Shown here: piece after piece, positions 34,168-43,695 of the stretch
Layout: every line of letters starts with the position of its first letter
How positions within the stretch are numbered: position 1 is the stretch's first letter
NCBI GenBank assembly: GCA_963529855.1
Contig: CAURZK010000005.1
Coordinates: 62,001-126,000 of the forward strand
Direction: 5' to 3'
Origin: 34-65-8 sp963529855
GTDB taxonomy: Bacteria; Pseudomonadota; Alphaproteobacteria; Sphingomonadales; Sphingomonadaceae
DNA: 64,000 nucleotides
Position numbers and translations under genes: made by a program
The notes under the pieces: model-generated
Database searches by the model: none
What the model saw: the letters and a program-made list of their open reading frames with translations, nothing else
What the model was told of the DNA's origin: nothing

Positions 34168-35804
34168 AGCTCGCACACTTTCGCGCCGAGTTCGTCGATC
34201 AGCACCTTCTTGTTTTCGGAATAGTCGACAGGCAGATCGACAAGGTGCACGCCGCCAGCCTCGAATGCGGCGTTCAGGAGCGAAACCAGATCCGCGCTTC
34301 GCTCGATACGGTGGCCGGTCGCTCCATAGCTTTGTGCATAGGTGACAAAGTCGGGATTGGAAAAGGTCAGGCCGTAGTCCGGAAAACCGAGCTGGTCCTG
34401 CTTCCAGCGGATCATGCCGTATGCCGCATCGTTCAAGACGAGTACGACGAGGTTCAGGCCCAGCCTGACGGCCGTTTCCAGCTCCTGCGAGTTCATCATG
34501 AACCCGCCATCACCGCATACCGCGAGAACTCTTTGCGCGGGAGACAGCATCGCCGCCACCATGGCCGACGGAAGGCCCGCGCCCATCGTCGCCAATGCAT
34601 TGTCGAGAAGGATGGTGCCCGGTTCATTCGCAATGTAGTTTCTGGCGAACCAGATCTTGTAGATGCCGTTGTCGAGCGCAACGATATCATCGCGCGCCAT
34701 TACGCTGCGTACGTCGGCAACCACGCGCTGGGGGACCATCGGAAAACGTTCGTCGTCGCTGGTTTCGGAGATGTGCGAAGCAATCCCGCGATGCAGCGCG
34801 GTATAATAGCCGCGGTCGCATTGGAGCTTGCCATCCAAACGGCTTCCGAGGCGCTCGACCGATCCGGCGATGTCGCCGATGACCTCGAGCTGCGGGAAGT
34901 AGACCTGATCGACTTCGGCCGCCTTGTAATTGATGTGGATGACGGTCTGCCCGCCCGGCTCCATGAAGAAGGGCGGCTTTTCAACCACATCGTGACCGAT
35001 ATTGACGATCAGATCGGCCTTTTCGATCGCGCAGTGAACATAATCTCCCGACGATAGTGCTGCGGTGCCCAGATAGAGCTCGCTATCTTCATCGACCACG
35101 CCTTTGCCCATCTGGGTGTCAAAGAAGGGAAAGCCCGTATCGGATACGAATTTGCGCAACGCCTTCGAAGCGCGGCGGCGGTTCGCTCCGGCTCCGATCA
35201 GTAGCAGAGGTCTCTGTGCAGCGAGGATACGTCTCGCTGCCTCATCTAGAGCGGCGTCACCCGCTACGGCATAGCGCCTGTCATGCGGCGGTATGACAGG
35301 TTCGACCGTTTGCTCTTCAGCAATGTCTTCGGGCAGCTCGAGCAGCACAGCGCCCGGCCTTTCTTCCTGCGCCAGGCGAAATCCCTCGCGAACGAGCGAC
35401 GGGATGCGGTTGCCGTTCACAATCTGGGTCGATGCCTTGCACAGCGGGGTGAACAGGGAAACGACGTCGACAATCTGGAACTGGGCCTGTTTCGAGGTCT
35501 TGATCGGTTTCTGCCCGGTAATGATCACGAGCGGGAAGGCTCCGAGCGCGGCATAGGCCGCCGGTGTGGTCAGGTTCGTGGCACCTGGCCCGAGTGTTGC
35601 CAGGCACACACCTGCCTTGCCGGTCAGGCGGCCATAAGTTGCCGCCATGAAGCCAGCGCCCTGTTCGTGACGGGCCAGAACCAGCGTGATGGTGGAAGTT
35701 CGCAGCGATTCCAGAAGATCCAGGTTCTCTTCGCCTGGAACGGCGAAAACATACTCGACACCCTCTGCCTCGAGCGCGGCGACCATAAGATCGGAAGCTT
35801 TCAT
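34164..35804 (-). CDS. Acetolactate-synthase-like thiamine diphosphate enzyme
   Basis: 546 residues with the three domains of the POX/ALS family. Catalytic Glu47 is in ARHEQGAGFMA, and the ThDP-Mg site is around Asp432 in CGDGGFMMNSQELE. It joins or cleaves 2-oxo acids (acetolactate synthase, benzoylformate decarboxylase or glyoxylate carboligase-type reaction). There is no small regulatory subunit gene next to it, so a branched-chain biosynthesis role is unlikely. It is translationally coupled with the ALDH gene, which suggests a catabolic pair. It follows the CDF remnant by 91 bases. Confidence 0.85.
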   Translation of the reverse strand: MKASDLMVAALEAEGVEYVFAVPGEENLDLLESLRTSTITLVLARHEQGAGFMAATYGRLTGKAGVCLATLGPGATNLTTPAAYAALGAFPLVIITGQKPIKTSKQAQFQIVDVVSLFTPLCKASTQIVNGNRIPSLVREGFRLAQEERPGAVLLELPEDIAEEQTVEPVIPPHDRRYAVAGDAALDEAARRILAAQRPLLLIGAGANRRRASKALRKFVSDTGFPFFDTQMGKGVVDEDSELYLGTAALSSGDYVHCAIEKADLIVNIGHDVVEKPPFFMEPGGQTVIHINYKAAEVDQVYFPQLEVIGDIAGSVERLGSRLDGKLQCDRGYYTALHRGIASHISETSDDERFPMVPQRVVADVRSVMARDDIVALDNGIYKIWFARNYIANEPGTILLDNALATMGAGLPSAMVAAMLSPAQRVLAVCGDGGFMMNSQELETAVRLGLNLVVLVLNDAAYGMIRWKQDQLGFPDYGLTFSNPDFVTYAQSYGATGHRIERSADLVSLLNAAFEAGGVHLVDLPVDYSENKKVLIDELGAKVCEL

Positions 35805-35895
35805 TCGTCGGTCCTCATTTACGAGTTGCAGGGCGGTTCATGCCGTGCGCTACCAAACTGCTTGCTTGCAGCGGCCGACCTGATCGCCGCGCTTG

Positions 35896-36399
35896 TCAAT
35901 GGTCGTGATCATGGTCTTGGCATTGGTTCTTTTCGACCTGATGGCCCGGGACCATAACCGGATCACAGTTGGCAGCGAGGCAGGCTTCGAACGTTGCATG
36001 GGTGATGGCGTGCCGCGTCTCGAGCATACCGCGAGCCCGCGCCTTTACATCCTCGAAAGCCTGCAACGAAGATTCGGCAGGAACGACATGCGCCTCAAGC
36101 GCGCGATAACGCTCGCTGATGCTCCAGACTTGGACGTGATGGACGTCGGCCACGCCTTCTGCGTCACGCAGGCCGCTCACAATGCGATCGAACTCGCTTT
36201 CGTCCGGCACCGCGCCCATCAAGAGACGCACCGTGCGAGGCAACAAAGTAACGCCCTGCCAGATCACAAAGTCACCAATGACCACCGTGATGGTCAGATC
36301 GGCGATATAAAGTTCGTATCGCAGAATGAGCACGCCAGCCACGATCACACCGGCCGAAGCCAGCGCATCGGACACATTGTGCAGGAAGATCGAATAGGG
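35896..36399 (-). pseudogene. 5'-truncated CDF-family exporter remnant
   Basis: The frame encodes only the second half of a CDF protein: helix 5 with the metal motif HNVSDALASAGVIVAG, helix 6 and the cytoplasmic metal-binding domain (HVQVWSIS, then a His-rich tail DHDHDH). Helices 1-4 are missing. The frame opens directly after the TGA of the preceding CDF gene, in the same frame, reading PYSIFLHNVSD. A GTG at 36375 could start a 159-residue product, but without helices 1-4 it should not transport. Likely produced by a deletion that joined two CDF genes. Confidence 0.75.
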
Positions 36400-37029
36400 T
36401 CAATTCCTCTTCTCGCCGTGTTTGGTTCCCGCATCGTCGTGGCTATCCATGTGAGCGTCGCGCAGAATCTCGATGCCGCCATAGAGAGCGATGCAAGCTA
36501 CCGCGATGCCCACAACGAGGTCGGGCCAGTTGGTTCCGGTCAGCATCACAATGATGCCGGCGATAATGATCCCGCCATTAGAGATAAAGTCGTTGAAGCT
36601 GAAGGTGGTCGCCGCCCGCATATTGACGTCCTTGTTCTCCATCTTCTGCAGCAGGCGCAGGCAATAGAGATTGACCATCCCCGCGATGAACGCCATCGCC
36701 ATCATCAATATCCCGCCCGGATCGGACCCTTCCACAAACCGTCGGTAAGCATCGAAGATAACCCCAGCAGAGAAGATCAGCAGCATGATGCCGGAGAAAC
36801 GTGCGGCCCCGCGTTTCCAGGTCCGTGAGCGGGTCAGCGCGAGCAGGCTGAGCGCATAAACGATGGCATCGGATGAATTATCGAGGCCGTTCGCCAACAG
36901 CGCATTAGAATCGGCAAAATACCCGACCGCGAAAAAGCCGATCGCGATGGCCACGTTAAGCCACAGGACAACCCACAGGGTCTTGCGCTTTTCAGGCGAC
37001 CCGACATCGACCTCATGTCCGCCACTCAT
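36400..37029 (-). CDS. CDF-family cation efflux protein (six helices, no cytoplasmic domain)
   Basis: 209 residues with six membrane helices; the metal-site motifs are NGLDNSSDAIVYAL in helix 2 and FSFNDFISNGGIIIAG in helix 5. It ends with a His/Asp-rich tail (DAHMDSHDD...KHGEKRN) instead of a folded domain. It starts with ATG overlapping the stop of the SpoIIAA-like gene (ATGA), so it is part of the czcCBA transcription unit. Probable role: export of Zn(II), Co(II) or Cd(II) to the periplasm, from where CzcCBA removes them. Confidence 0.8.
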   Translation of the reverse strand: MSGGHEVDVGSPEKRKTLWVVLWLNVAIAIGFFAVGYFADSNALLANGLDNSSDAIVYALSLLALTRSRTWKRGAARFSGIMLLIFSAGVIFDAYRRFVEGSDPGGILMMAMAFIAGMVNLYCLRLLQKMENKDVNMRAATTFSFNDFISNGGIIIAGIIVMLTGTNWPDLVVGIAVACIALYGGIEILRDAHMDSHDDAGTKHGEKRN

Positions 37030-37397
37030 GCTGCGTCCTCCTCGGTTTGTACCCAGCTTTCCGCATGACTACGCTGTGTTGGCCGGAAGAACTTCATTTC
37101 GGTGCGGAAGAGTGAGGATGACAATTTCGTGCCCCACTCTTCCCATTCGCTGTCGCCGATTATGGCGATCCGGCCGAAACAATCCTTATGCCGGATGTCG
37201 AACTTGAGGTCGCGCCAGAGACCTCCGAAGTTCCAACCCGAAAAGTCAGGCGCGAGCTCGATCACCATCGGGACGGTACCGGCCTCGCGCTCTGCGATAT
37301 GTTCGAATTGGGGAACAAAGCGGTCATAGGCTTCATCCCCCTGCCTGCCTCCGGCACGTATCCAGAGCAGTCCGTTCTTTTCCTTCAGTGCCAGCAC
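37026..37397 (-). CDS. SpoIIAA-like (STAS-fold) protein
   Basis: 123 residues of the SpoIIAA-like/STAS fold: LALKEKNGLLWIRAGG, a helix (DRFVPQFEHIAERE), IELAPDFSGWNFGGLWRDL and DCFGRIAIIGDSEW. Such proteins are small, soluble and found across bacteria in metal or lipid contexts without a fixed function. GTG at 37397 has AAGGAG six bases upstream. It lies 22 bases behind czcA and overlaps the CDF gene, so it is co-expressed with the efflux pump. Confidence 0.78.
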   Translation of the reverse strand: MLALKEKNGLLWIRAGGRQGDEAYDRFVPQFEHIAEREAGTVPMVIELAPDFSGWNFGGLWRDLKFDIRHKDCFGRIAIIGDSEWEEWGTKLSSSLFRTEMKFFRPTQRSHAESWVQTEEDAA

Positions 37398-37419
37398 CGT
37401 ATTCTCCTTTCCCGATCGG

Positions 37420-40400
37420 TCATGTGATGTCCTTCAGCTCGCGCTGCTCATCGCTTGTCACATTGCGCCGCAGCCTGTCCCACCAACGCTGTCGCCAGGT
37501 CCGGTCATCTTCTCTGGTCCCGAAAACCAGCTTCAAGATTGCGGGCAAGACGAAAAGGGTCAGCGCGGTGGCGGTGATCAACCCTCCAATGACGACTGTC
37601 GCCAAGGGACGTTGCACTTCCGCGCCGGTCCCGGTCGCAATGGCCATCGGCACGAAGCCGAGCGATGCAACGAGCGCGGTCATGAGAACCGGCCTTAGGC
37701 GCGCCAATCCACCATCGACGATGGCGTCATCGAGCGCCATGCCCCTGTCGAGCCGCTGACGGATCGCAGTCACCATCACGAGGCCATTCAAGGTCGCCAC
37801 ACCCGACAGGGCGATAAAGCCTACCGCCGCAGATACCGAGAATGGCATCCCGCGTAGAGCCAAGGAGAAAATCCCGCCTGCCAGGGCCAACGGGATCGCG
37901 CTGAATACGGCGAGCGCCGGCACCCAGCCCCCAACCGCCATGTAAAGCAGCAAGAGAATGACCGCGAAAGCGATAGGAATGACTATCTGAAGTCTTTCCT
38001 GAGCAGCCTGGAGGTTCTGGTATTGACCGCCCCACTCGATAAACGCGGCAGCGGGCAGTTCGACCTGCGCCGCAACCCTTTCCTGGGCCTCTTCTACAAA
38101 AGACCCGAGGTCGCGTTCTCGCACGTTGGACGAAACGATCACCAGTCTGCGTCCCTGTTCCCGGCGAACCTCCGCGAGACCATCCACCACACGGAACTCG
38201 GCAACCGAGCGTAGCGGTATGGTTGCCCCGTTCGGGAGCAGCACCGGCAAAGCACCGAGCTGGTCGAAATCGTCGCGGGTCGCGTCCGACAACCGCACAA
38301 CCACATCGAAGCGGCGATCGCCTTCGAAAACGAGGCCCGCAGGCCGACCGCCCAGTGCGATCGCCACCGATTGCGCAACGTCTTCGACCTTCAGCCCGTA
38401 ACGGGCAATCGCTGGCCGATCGAAGGCAATATCGAGGGTGGGGAACCCGGTCACTTGCTGGACCTTGACGTCCGCGGCGCCGTCGACATTGCGCAGCACG
38501 CCCGCAACCTCGTTCGCCGCCGAGGTCATGGCGCTGAGATCGTCTCCGTAGATCTTGACGGCAACATCTCCGCGAACGCCTGCGATCAATTCGTTGAACC
38601 GCAATTCGATCGGTTGGCTGAACTCGTAAAGGTTGCCGACGAGACTGCTGAGGGCGCTCTCCATTTGCGCGACCAACTCGTCCTTGGCGAGGTCGGGATC
38701 GGGCCATTCCTCACGGGGTTTGAGGATCACGTACGCATCGGAAGCGTTCGGCGGCATCGGGTCACTGGCCACTTCCGCCGTGCCCGTCCGCGAAAAGACA
38801 AGCTCGACTTGCGGAAATTGCTCGAGCCGGTCCTCTACCCGCCTTTGCATCGCGAGCGAACGTTCGAGCGATGTCGAAGGAATACGCAGCGATTGCACGG
38901 CGATGTCGCGCTCGTCCAATTGCGGTGTGAACTCGCTCCCGAGGAAGCTGAACACGAAGGCCGCAAAGGCGAAGATGCCGACGCCCATGCCGATGACCGG
39001 CCAGGGGCGGGTGATCGCCTTGCGGACCAGCGGTCCGTATCGCTCCTTGGCGATCCGGATCGGCTTGACCTCCTTTTCCGTCAGCTTCTTGTTGAGCAGG
39101 ATGGCGATCATTGCCGGGACGAAGGTCAGCGACAACACGAACGCCGAGGCGAGCGCGAGCATGACCGTGATCGCCATGGGTGAAAAGGTTTTGCCTTCGA
39201 CGCCGGTAAAGGTGAGAAGCGGTGCGAAGACGAGAAGAATGATCGCCTGGCCGTACACGGTTGGCTTGATCATTTCCTGCGCGGCAAGCCGCGTTTCCGT
39301 CAACCTCTCACCAAGTGTAAGAAGTCGGCCCTCGTGTTCCTGTCGAGCCGCGAGCCTCGCGACGCTGTTCTCGACGATGATGACGGCACCATCGACGATC
39401 AGGCCGAAGTCCAGCGCACCCAGGCTCATGAGATTGCCCGAAACGCCGAGCCGGTTCATTCCGATCGATGCCATCAGCATGGAAAAGGGGATGACCAGCG
39501 CCGCGATGATAGCTGCCCGGATGTTGCCCAGCAGCAAGAACAGGATCGCAATGACCAGAAGCGCGCCCTCGACAAGGTTCTTCTCGACGGTCGCGATCGT
39601 CGCATCGACCAGGGAAGACCGGTTGTAGACGATCTCCGCGACAATTCCTTCCGGCAGGGAGCTGCGGACTTCCTCAAGCCGTTCGGCCGCCTGGGCCGAA
39701 ACGGTGCGGCTATTCTCGCCCGCGCGCATGAGCACGGTGCCCACGACCGCTTCATCGCCATTCAGCGACGCCGCGCCAGTTCGAAGGTCACCGCCGATGC
39801 TGACCGTGGCGATGTCCCCTACGCGAATAGGCACTCCCTCGCGGGTGGAAACGACCGCCTGCTCGATATCCTCGACGCTGCCGAGGCGCGCATCGACCCG
39901 GGCGAGGAGGGCTTCACCGGCCCGTTCGACGAAATTGGCCCCTTCGGCGAGATTGGCCGCTTCCAGCGCGTCGATCACCTCGTCGAACGACAAACCGTAA
40001 CCGGTCAATCGTGCGGGATCGGGTTGGACGAGATATTGCTTTTCGAAGCCGCCGATGGAGTCGACACCTGCCACACCGTCGACCGACCGCATGAGCGGTG
40101 CAACCACCCAGTCCTGAATGGTTCGCAGATAGGCAGCCTTGGCAACATCGCTGTCGAGCCGGTCGCCACGTTCGGTCACGAAGCTCCCGTCGGACTGCCA
40201 TCCGACCGCTCCGCCCCGCGGCGCTTCCTTGCCGTCAGGATATTCGTACTCGATGGTATACATGAGCACTTCGCCCAAGCCGGTCGAGATGGGTCCCATC
40301 ACCGGTTCGGCACCCTCGGGCAGCGAAGCGCTTATGGGCGTCAGCCGTTCGTTGACCTGCTGACGCGCGAAATAGATGTCGGTCCCTTCCTCGAAAATCG

Positions 40401-40731
40401 CGGTCACCTGGCTGAACCCGTTGCGCGATATCGAGCGTGTCATTTCCAGACCCTCGATGCCAGCAAGCCCGGTTTCGACAGGATAGGTGACCTGCGTCTC
40501 GACTTGCGAGGGCGAAAGGGCTGGTGCCTCGGTGTTGATCTGCACCTGTACGTTGGTGATATCGGGCACAGCATCGATGGGCAGGCGGAGCAAATTCACC
40601 ACGCCAAAGATTGCCACACCGAGGGTCAGCACGACCATCGCCCAGCGAAAGCGCACGGCGACGTCGAGGATCATGCCGATCAGGCCATGGCGGTGGGGGC
40701 GATCCGCGTCCTGCATGTGATCAGTGTCCAT
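37420..40731 (-). CDS. czcA: CzcA-type RND pump for divalent metals
   Basis: 1103 residues. Its relay-helix signature is LDFGLIVDGAVIIVENS (DFG-x3-DGA-x3-VEN), which marks the Zn/Co/Cd subgroup, in contrast to the CusA at 22741. The rest matches the RND layout of 12 helices and two periplasmic domains; the C-terminus has a charged tail. With CzcB and CzcC it exports periplasmic Zn/Co/Cd across the outer membrane. It overlaps the czcB stop by 11 bases, so the two are coupled. Confidence 0.92.
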   Translation of the reverse strand: MDTDHMQDADRPHRHGLIGMILDVAVRFRWAMVVLTLGVAIFGVVNLLRLPIDAVPDITNVQVQINTEAPALSPSQVETQVTYPVETGLAGIEGLEMTRSISRNGFSQVTAIFEEGTDIYFARQQVNERLTPISASLPEGAEPVMGPISTGLGEVLMYTIEYEYPDGKEAPRGGAVGWQSDGSFVTERGDRLDSDVAKAAYLRTIQDWVVAPLMRSVDGVAGVDSIGGFEKQYLVQPDPARLTGYGLSFDEVIDALEAANLAEGANFVERAGEALLARVDARLGSVEDIEQAVVSTREGVPIRVGDIATVSIGGDLRTGAASLNGDEAVVGTVLMRAGENSRTVSAQAAERLEEVRSSLPEGIVAEIVYNRSSLVDATIATVEKNLVEGALLVIAILFLLLGNIRAAIIAALVIPFSMLMASIGMNRLGVSGNLMSLGALDFGLIVDGAVIIVENSVARLAARQEHEGRLLTLGERLTETRLAAQEMIKPTVYGQAIILLVFAPLLTFTGVEGKTFSPMAITVMLALASAFVLSLTFVPAMIAILLNKKLTEKEVKPIRIAKERYGPLVRKAITRPWPVIGMGVGIFAFAAFVFSFLGSEFTPQLDERDIAVQSLRIPSTSLERSLAMQRRVEDRLEQFPQVELVFSRTGTAEVASDPMPPNASDAYVILKPREEWPDPDLAKDELVAQMESALSSLVGNLYEFSQPIELRFNELIAGVRGDVAVKIYGDDLSAMTSAANEVAGVLRNVDGAADVKVQQVTGFPTLDIAFDRPAIARYGLKVEDVAQSVAIALGGRPAGLVFEGDRRFDVVVRLSDATRDDFDQLGALPVLLPNGATIPLRSVAEFRVVDGLAEVRREQGRRLVIVSSNVRERDLGSFVEEAQERVAAQVELPAAAFIEWGGQYQNLQAAQERLQIVIPIAFAVILLLLYMAVGGWVPALAVFSAIPLALAGGIFSLALRGMPFSVSAAVGFIALSGVATLNGLVMVTAIRQRLDRGMALDDAIVDGGLARLRPVLMTALVASLGFVPMAIATGTGAEVQRPLATVVIGGLITATALTLFVLPAILKLVFGTREDDRTWRQRWWDRLRRNVTSDEQRELKDIT

Positions 40732-41884
40732 GCTCGGCCTCCTCCTTCTCGAGTTCAGCCTTCAGCAAGAAGGCGTTGGCGGTGGCTATCCGCCAATTTG
40801 CTTCGAGACCGGACTCGATGACCACCCGTCCTCCCGAACGCGCACCGGTGACCACTCGACGGGTTTGAAACCCGCGGCGCGTGCGAACGAAGACCACCTC
40901 TGCGCCATCGATTGTCTGGACGGCACTTTCCGGCACCGACATGCGGCCGGTATCGACCTCACCCGAGGGGCGGATACGTGCCTGCAAGAACGCACCGGGT
41001 TGCAGGCCGGGGATCGGCCTTGCCAGCGACAGGACCGCCGTAGCGCTGCGGCTTTCGGGATCGAGCGAGGGAGTGACGGATCGCACGCGCGCACCCACTT
41101 CCCGGTTGTCCGCGATTTCCAGCGTGGCCTCGTCGCCAGGCTGGATGCGGCTTGCTTCAGCCGACGGGAGGGCAACCTCGACCTGCATGCCGCTCGGGTT
41201 CACGACCTGGTAGAGTTCTTCTCCGGCCTCGACGAAGGACCCGAGAACGATAGGCGCCGAGGTCACTCGGCCCGCGAGCGGGCTCGTAACCGCGAGGGAG
41301 CGCCCGTCGCCGCTAACACCCGCCGCCGAGACTGCCGCTTGGGCACGCGCAAGTTCCGATTGAGCAACCTGCAGATTGGCTCGGGCGGCCTCGAGATCCT
41401 GCCGCGCGGTGACATTGGCTTCGAAAAGGCGGCGCTCTCGATCGTAGGCAGCAGACAATTCGTTGACCCGCGCGCCCGCTGCGCTGAGTTGCGCCGCAAG
41501 AGCAGCGGCGTCGGCGCTCTCGATGCGGGCAATCGTCTCTCCCTGCCTCACGTAATCACCCAGCGTTTTGCCGACACTGTGGACTACGCCCGCTGCGCGG
41601 GCATCGATGCGGGCACTTGCCGTCGGGCTTGCCGCGACGGTGGCCGGAAAGACCAGCTCGACCGCCGATCCCTGACCGACGGTTTCGACCTCTATCTGGG
41701 ACGCTTCGATTTGTTCGGCGCCAAGCAGGACAAGCCCTTCGGGAAGCTCGGCCTCCTCGCTCGTTTCCTCAATGTGCTGGTCGGCACTGCCACTTGGCCA
41801 CAGCATAAACACTGCAGCGGCGATTGAAACGATCACGCCGATAAAAACGGCCAGACGTCTACGGTTCATTTGGAAATACCTCAT
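40721..41884 (-). CDS. czcB: CzcB-type periplasmic adaptor protein
   Basis: 387 residues: N-terminal membrane anchor (near residues 10-30), a lipoyl-like barrel (GDYVRQGETIARIES) with a helical hairpin around 110-190, and the membrane-proximal domain. There is no CusF-like or HMBD part, unlike the copper adaptor. ATG at 41884 overlaps the czcC stop (ATGA) and is preferred; ATG at 41869 is possible. Bridges CzcA and CzcC in the envelope. Confidence 0.88.
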   Translation of the reverse strand: MRYFQMNRRRLAVFIGVIVSIAAAVFMLWPSGSADQHIEETSEEAELPEGLVLLGAEQIEASQIEVETVGQGSAVELVFPATVAASPTASARIDARAAGVVHSVGKTLGDYVRQGETIARIESADAAALAAQLSAAGARVNELSAAYDRERRLFEANVTARQDLEAARANLQVAQSELARAQAAVSAAGVSGDGRSLAVTSPLAGRVTSAPIVLGSFVEAGEELYQVVNPSGMQVEVALPSAEASRIQPGDEATLEIADNREVGARVRSVTPSLDPESRSATAVLSLARPIPGLQPGAFLQARIRPSGEVDTGRMSVPESAVQTIDGAEVVFVRTRRGFQTRRVVTGARSGGRVVIESGLEANWRIATANAFLLKAELEKEEAEHGH

Positions 41885-43134
41885 TGTGCGCCGAGCCAGA
41901 TCAGCGTCGCCGCCAGGCGGCCACGATCTTCCTGGGCTTGAATCAATGCTTCACGGATGGTGTCGCGCGCTTCGGCCGCAGCCAGAACTTCGATCAGCGG
42001 AAATCTGCCGTTGCGGTAGCCAATCCGAACGAGGCGCAAGGCTTCCTCGGCTTGGGGCAAGGACGTCTCCGCGAGGGTCTCGACCCGCGCTTCGGCTGCC
42101 AGAAATTGTCCGCGAGCCTGCGTGACTTCGAGTTCGAAATCGGTGCGGGCAATCGCCTCCCGTGCCGTCGCGGCGCGAAGCCGCGCCTCGGCAGCAGCGA
42201 TGTTTCCTTGGTTGCGATTACTGAACGGAAACGGGATCGAAACGCCTACGAGGAACGCCTGGTCTCTGCTTTCCTCGAACCGTCGGACACCGGCGGATAT
42301 CGCCGGATCCGGAATGCCTAAAGAGCGTTCCCGGGCGATCGCGGCATCTGCAGCCTCGCGTTCGGCACGGGCGATCTGGAGACGTAAGGCCGAAGGCGAG
42401 GCGAGCAGCGTTGCCGGAGGTTCGATCTCGGGGAACACCGAAGGCACGTCCGCAGCAGGTGCTGCCTCGCCCCAAAGCGCGGCCAGCGCATTCCTCGCCG
42501 CACTGTCGGCAGCCAGGGCCGCTTCAAGCTCCGCGAGCGCCTCCGCAAGTGCCGCTTCGGCACGAAGCGAACGCAAGGGAGGCTCCCGCCCGACATCGAC
42601 CAGTACCCCTGCGATCCTGGCAAGCTCGCGGTTGCGCTCGACTATGTCCCGCGCGAGTTCCAATCGGGCTGCCGCAGCGACGGCTTCCACATAGCGCTCG
42701 CGCACCGATCGCCCGAGCTGAGCAACCGAGAGCGCTCCTGAAAGGGTCGCGACGCGCGCCTCCGCCTGGGCGGCGCGGACGCGCGCTCCTCGTTTGCCGC
42801 CCAATTCGAGCCGCTGGCTCAGGGACAAAGTGTACTCGGTGGCCTGCAATCCCGAAAATGCGCCGCTTCCGGCAATGTTTTCGGCTTCGAAAGCAATTTC
42901 GGGGTTGGGCCGCAGCCGCGCCTGGTCGACCAGGGCCCGCGCCGCGTCGGCTTCGGCCCGCGGTCCGATCAGGCGCGGATTTTCTGGGGGCTCATCTGCG
43001 CTGTCGACGATGCCCGCACGAGCGAGCGCAGCTTCGAGCGTCAGAAGCTCACGCTCCTGCGCCGCCACGGTCGTGGCTTGAGCGGCGAGGAACAGCCCTC
43101 CAAGGAGGACCCCTCGCCAATGAATGGCTGACAT
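41881..43134 (-). CDS. czcC: CzcC-type outer-membrane factor (TolC family)
   Basis: 417 residues with a signal peptide (cleavage after AAQATTVAAQ, near residue 25), followed by the two-fold repeat of long helices and the beta-insert of TolC-type proteins (NPEIAFEAENIAGSGAFSG...). It is the exit channel of the Czc system. ATG at 43134 is chosen over a longer frame because it precedes the signal peptide directly and has AGAGGAA upstream. It overlaps czcB and follows the small Cys/His protein by 63 bases. Confidence 0.88.
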   Translation of the reverse strand: MSAIHWRGVLLGGLFLAAQATTVAAQERELLTLEAALARAGIVDSADEPPENPRLIGPRAEADAARALVDQARLRPNPEIAFEAENIAGSGAFSGLQATEYTLSLSQRLELGGKRGARVRAAQAEARVATLSGALSVAQLGRSVRERYVEAVAAAARLELARDIVERNRELARIAGVLVDVGREPPLRSLRAEAALAEALAELEAALAADSAARNALAALWGEAAPAADVPSVFPEIEPPATLLASPSALRLQIARAEREAADAAIARERSLGIPDPAISAGVRRFEESRDQAFLVGVSIPFPFSNRNQGNIAAAEARLRAATAREAIARTDFELEVTQARGQFLAAEARVETLAETSLPQAEEALRLVRIGYRNGRFPLIEVLAAAEARDTIREALIQAQEDRGRLAATLIWLGAQ

Positions 43135-43197
43135 TTTTCGAAAATTCCTCTGCTGACGATCCGAACTGCGCTGCGGCATGCAGCGCGGTGACGGTCG

Positions 43198-43572
43198 TCA
43201 GGCGCGAGGGGGGCGCTTCAGTCGGTCGGCAATTTCGGAAGCGAGCGCTTCGGCGGGAGGCGCATCGGGAACCACGACCAAGTGAGGGACCGAATTCTTC
43301 TGCACGGTGCCGGCAAAGCTCGCCCCGTGATGGCAATGGCCGTGTCCACACACGCCGTGTTGCTCGGCCGGCGCATCCGGATCGCCCGGCACTTCATCGG
43401 CGGCTGCGGATGACGCAGACGCGCTATCGAGCGAAGCCAGAACGGGCGTGCTTCCGGGCGCCACTTCGGCACCGCAAGCAGCAGCATCCGCCGCCGTCAC
43501 GAACACCATCGCGACCAGCATGAGCAGGACGACGAAAGGGTGCAGGACAAGGCGACGATAGCTTGTAGTCAT
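43198..43572 (-). CDS. CzcI-like small periplasmic protein
   Basis: 124 residues: a signal peptide or anchor (residues 1-32), a low-complexity Ala/Ser/Asp linker and a His/Cys cluster, EQHGVCGHGHCHHG, likely to bind divalent metal. Position and composition match the small proteins named CzcI that precede czcC in other bacteria; sequence similarity is weak. AGGAG lies 12 bases before the ATG. It is first in the czcCBA transcription unit, behind the palindrome at 43643. Confidence 0.6.
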   Translation of the reverse strand: MTTSYRRLVLHPFVVLLMLVAMVFVTAADAAACGAEVAPGSTPVLASLDSASASSAAADEVPGDPDAPAEQHGVCGHGHCHHGASFAGTVQKNSVPHLVVVPDAPPAEALASEIADRLKRPPRA

Positions 43573-43642
43573 GGATTCCAACGGCTCCTAGCAAACCGCA
43601 TCAAGATTGCAAGTTCCGTAACACGATGAAGTATAAGTCTTT

Positions 43643-43657
43643 TGTTACAGTATAACA
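43643..43657 (-). promoter_or_regulatory. Zur-box-like palindrome upstream of the czc operon
   Basis: TGTTA-CAGTA-TAACA is a palindrome with 5-bp arms; read on the minus strand, TGTTATACTGTAACA differs in one inner base from the TGTTATAnTATAACA core of Zur boxes. It overlaps a possible -35 region (TGTTAT), 16 bases before a -10 of TATACT. That places a zinc regulator at the start of czcI-czcCBA. The assignment rests on the pattern only. Confidence 0.5.
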
Positions 43658-43695
43658 GTCCTCGAATACTGTTTCGGTCTTTTAGAACGGCGCGA

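Noticed and set aside
34164..35804. Assigning ilvB (branched-chain biosynthesis) to the ThDP enzyme
   Set aside because: No small subunit gene, and it is coupled to an aldehyde dehydrogenase gene.
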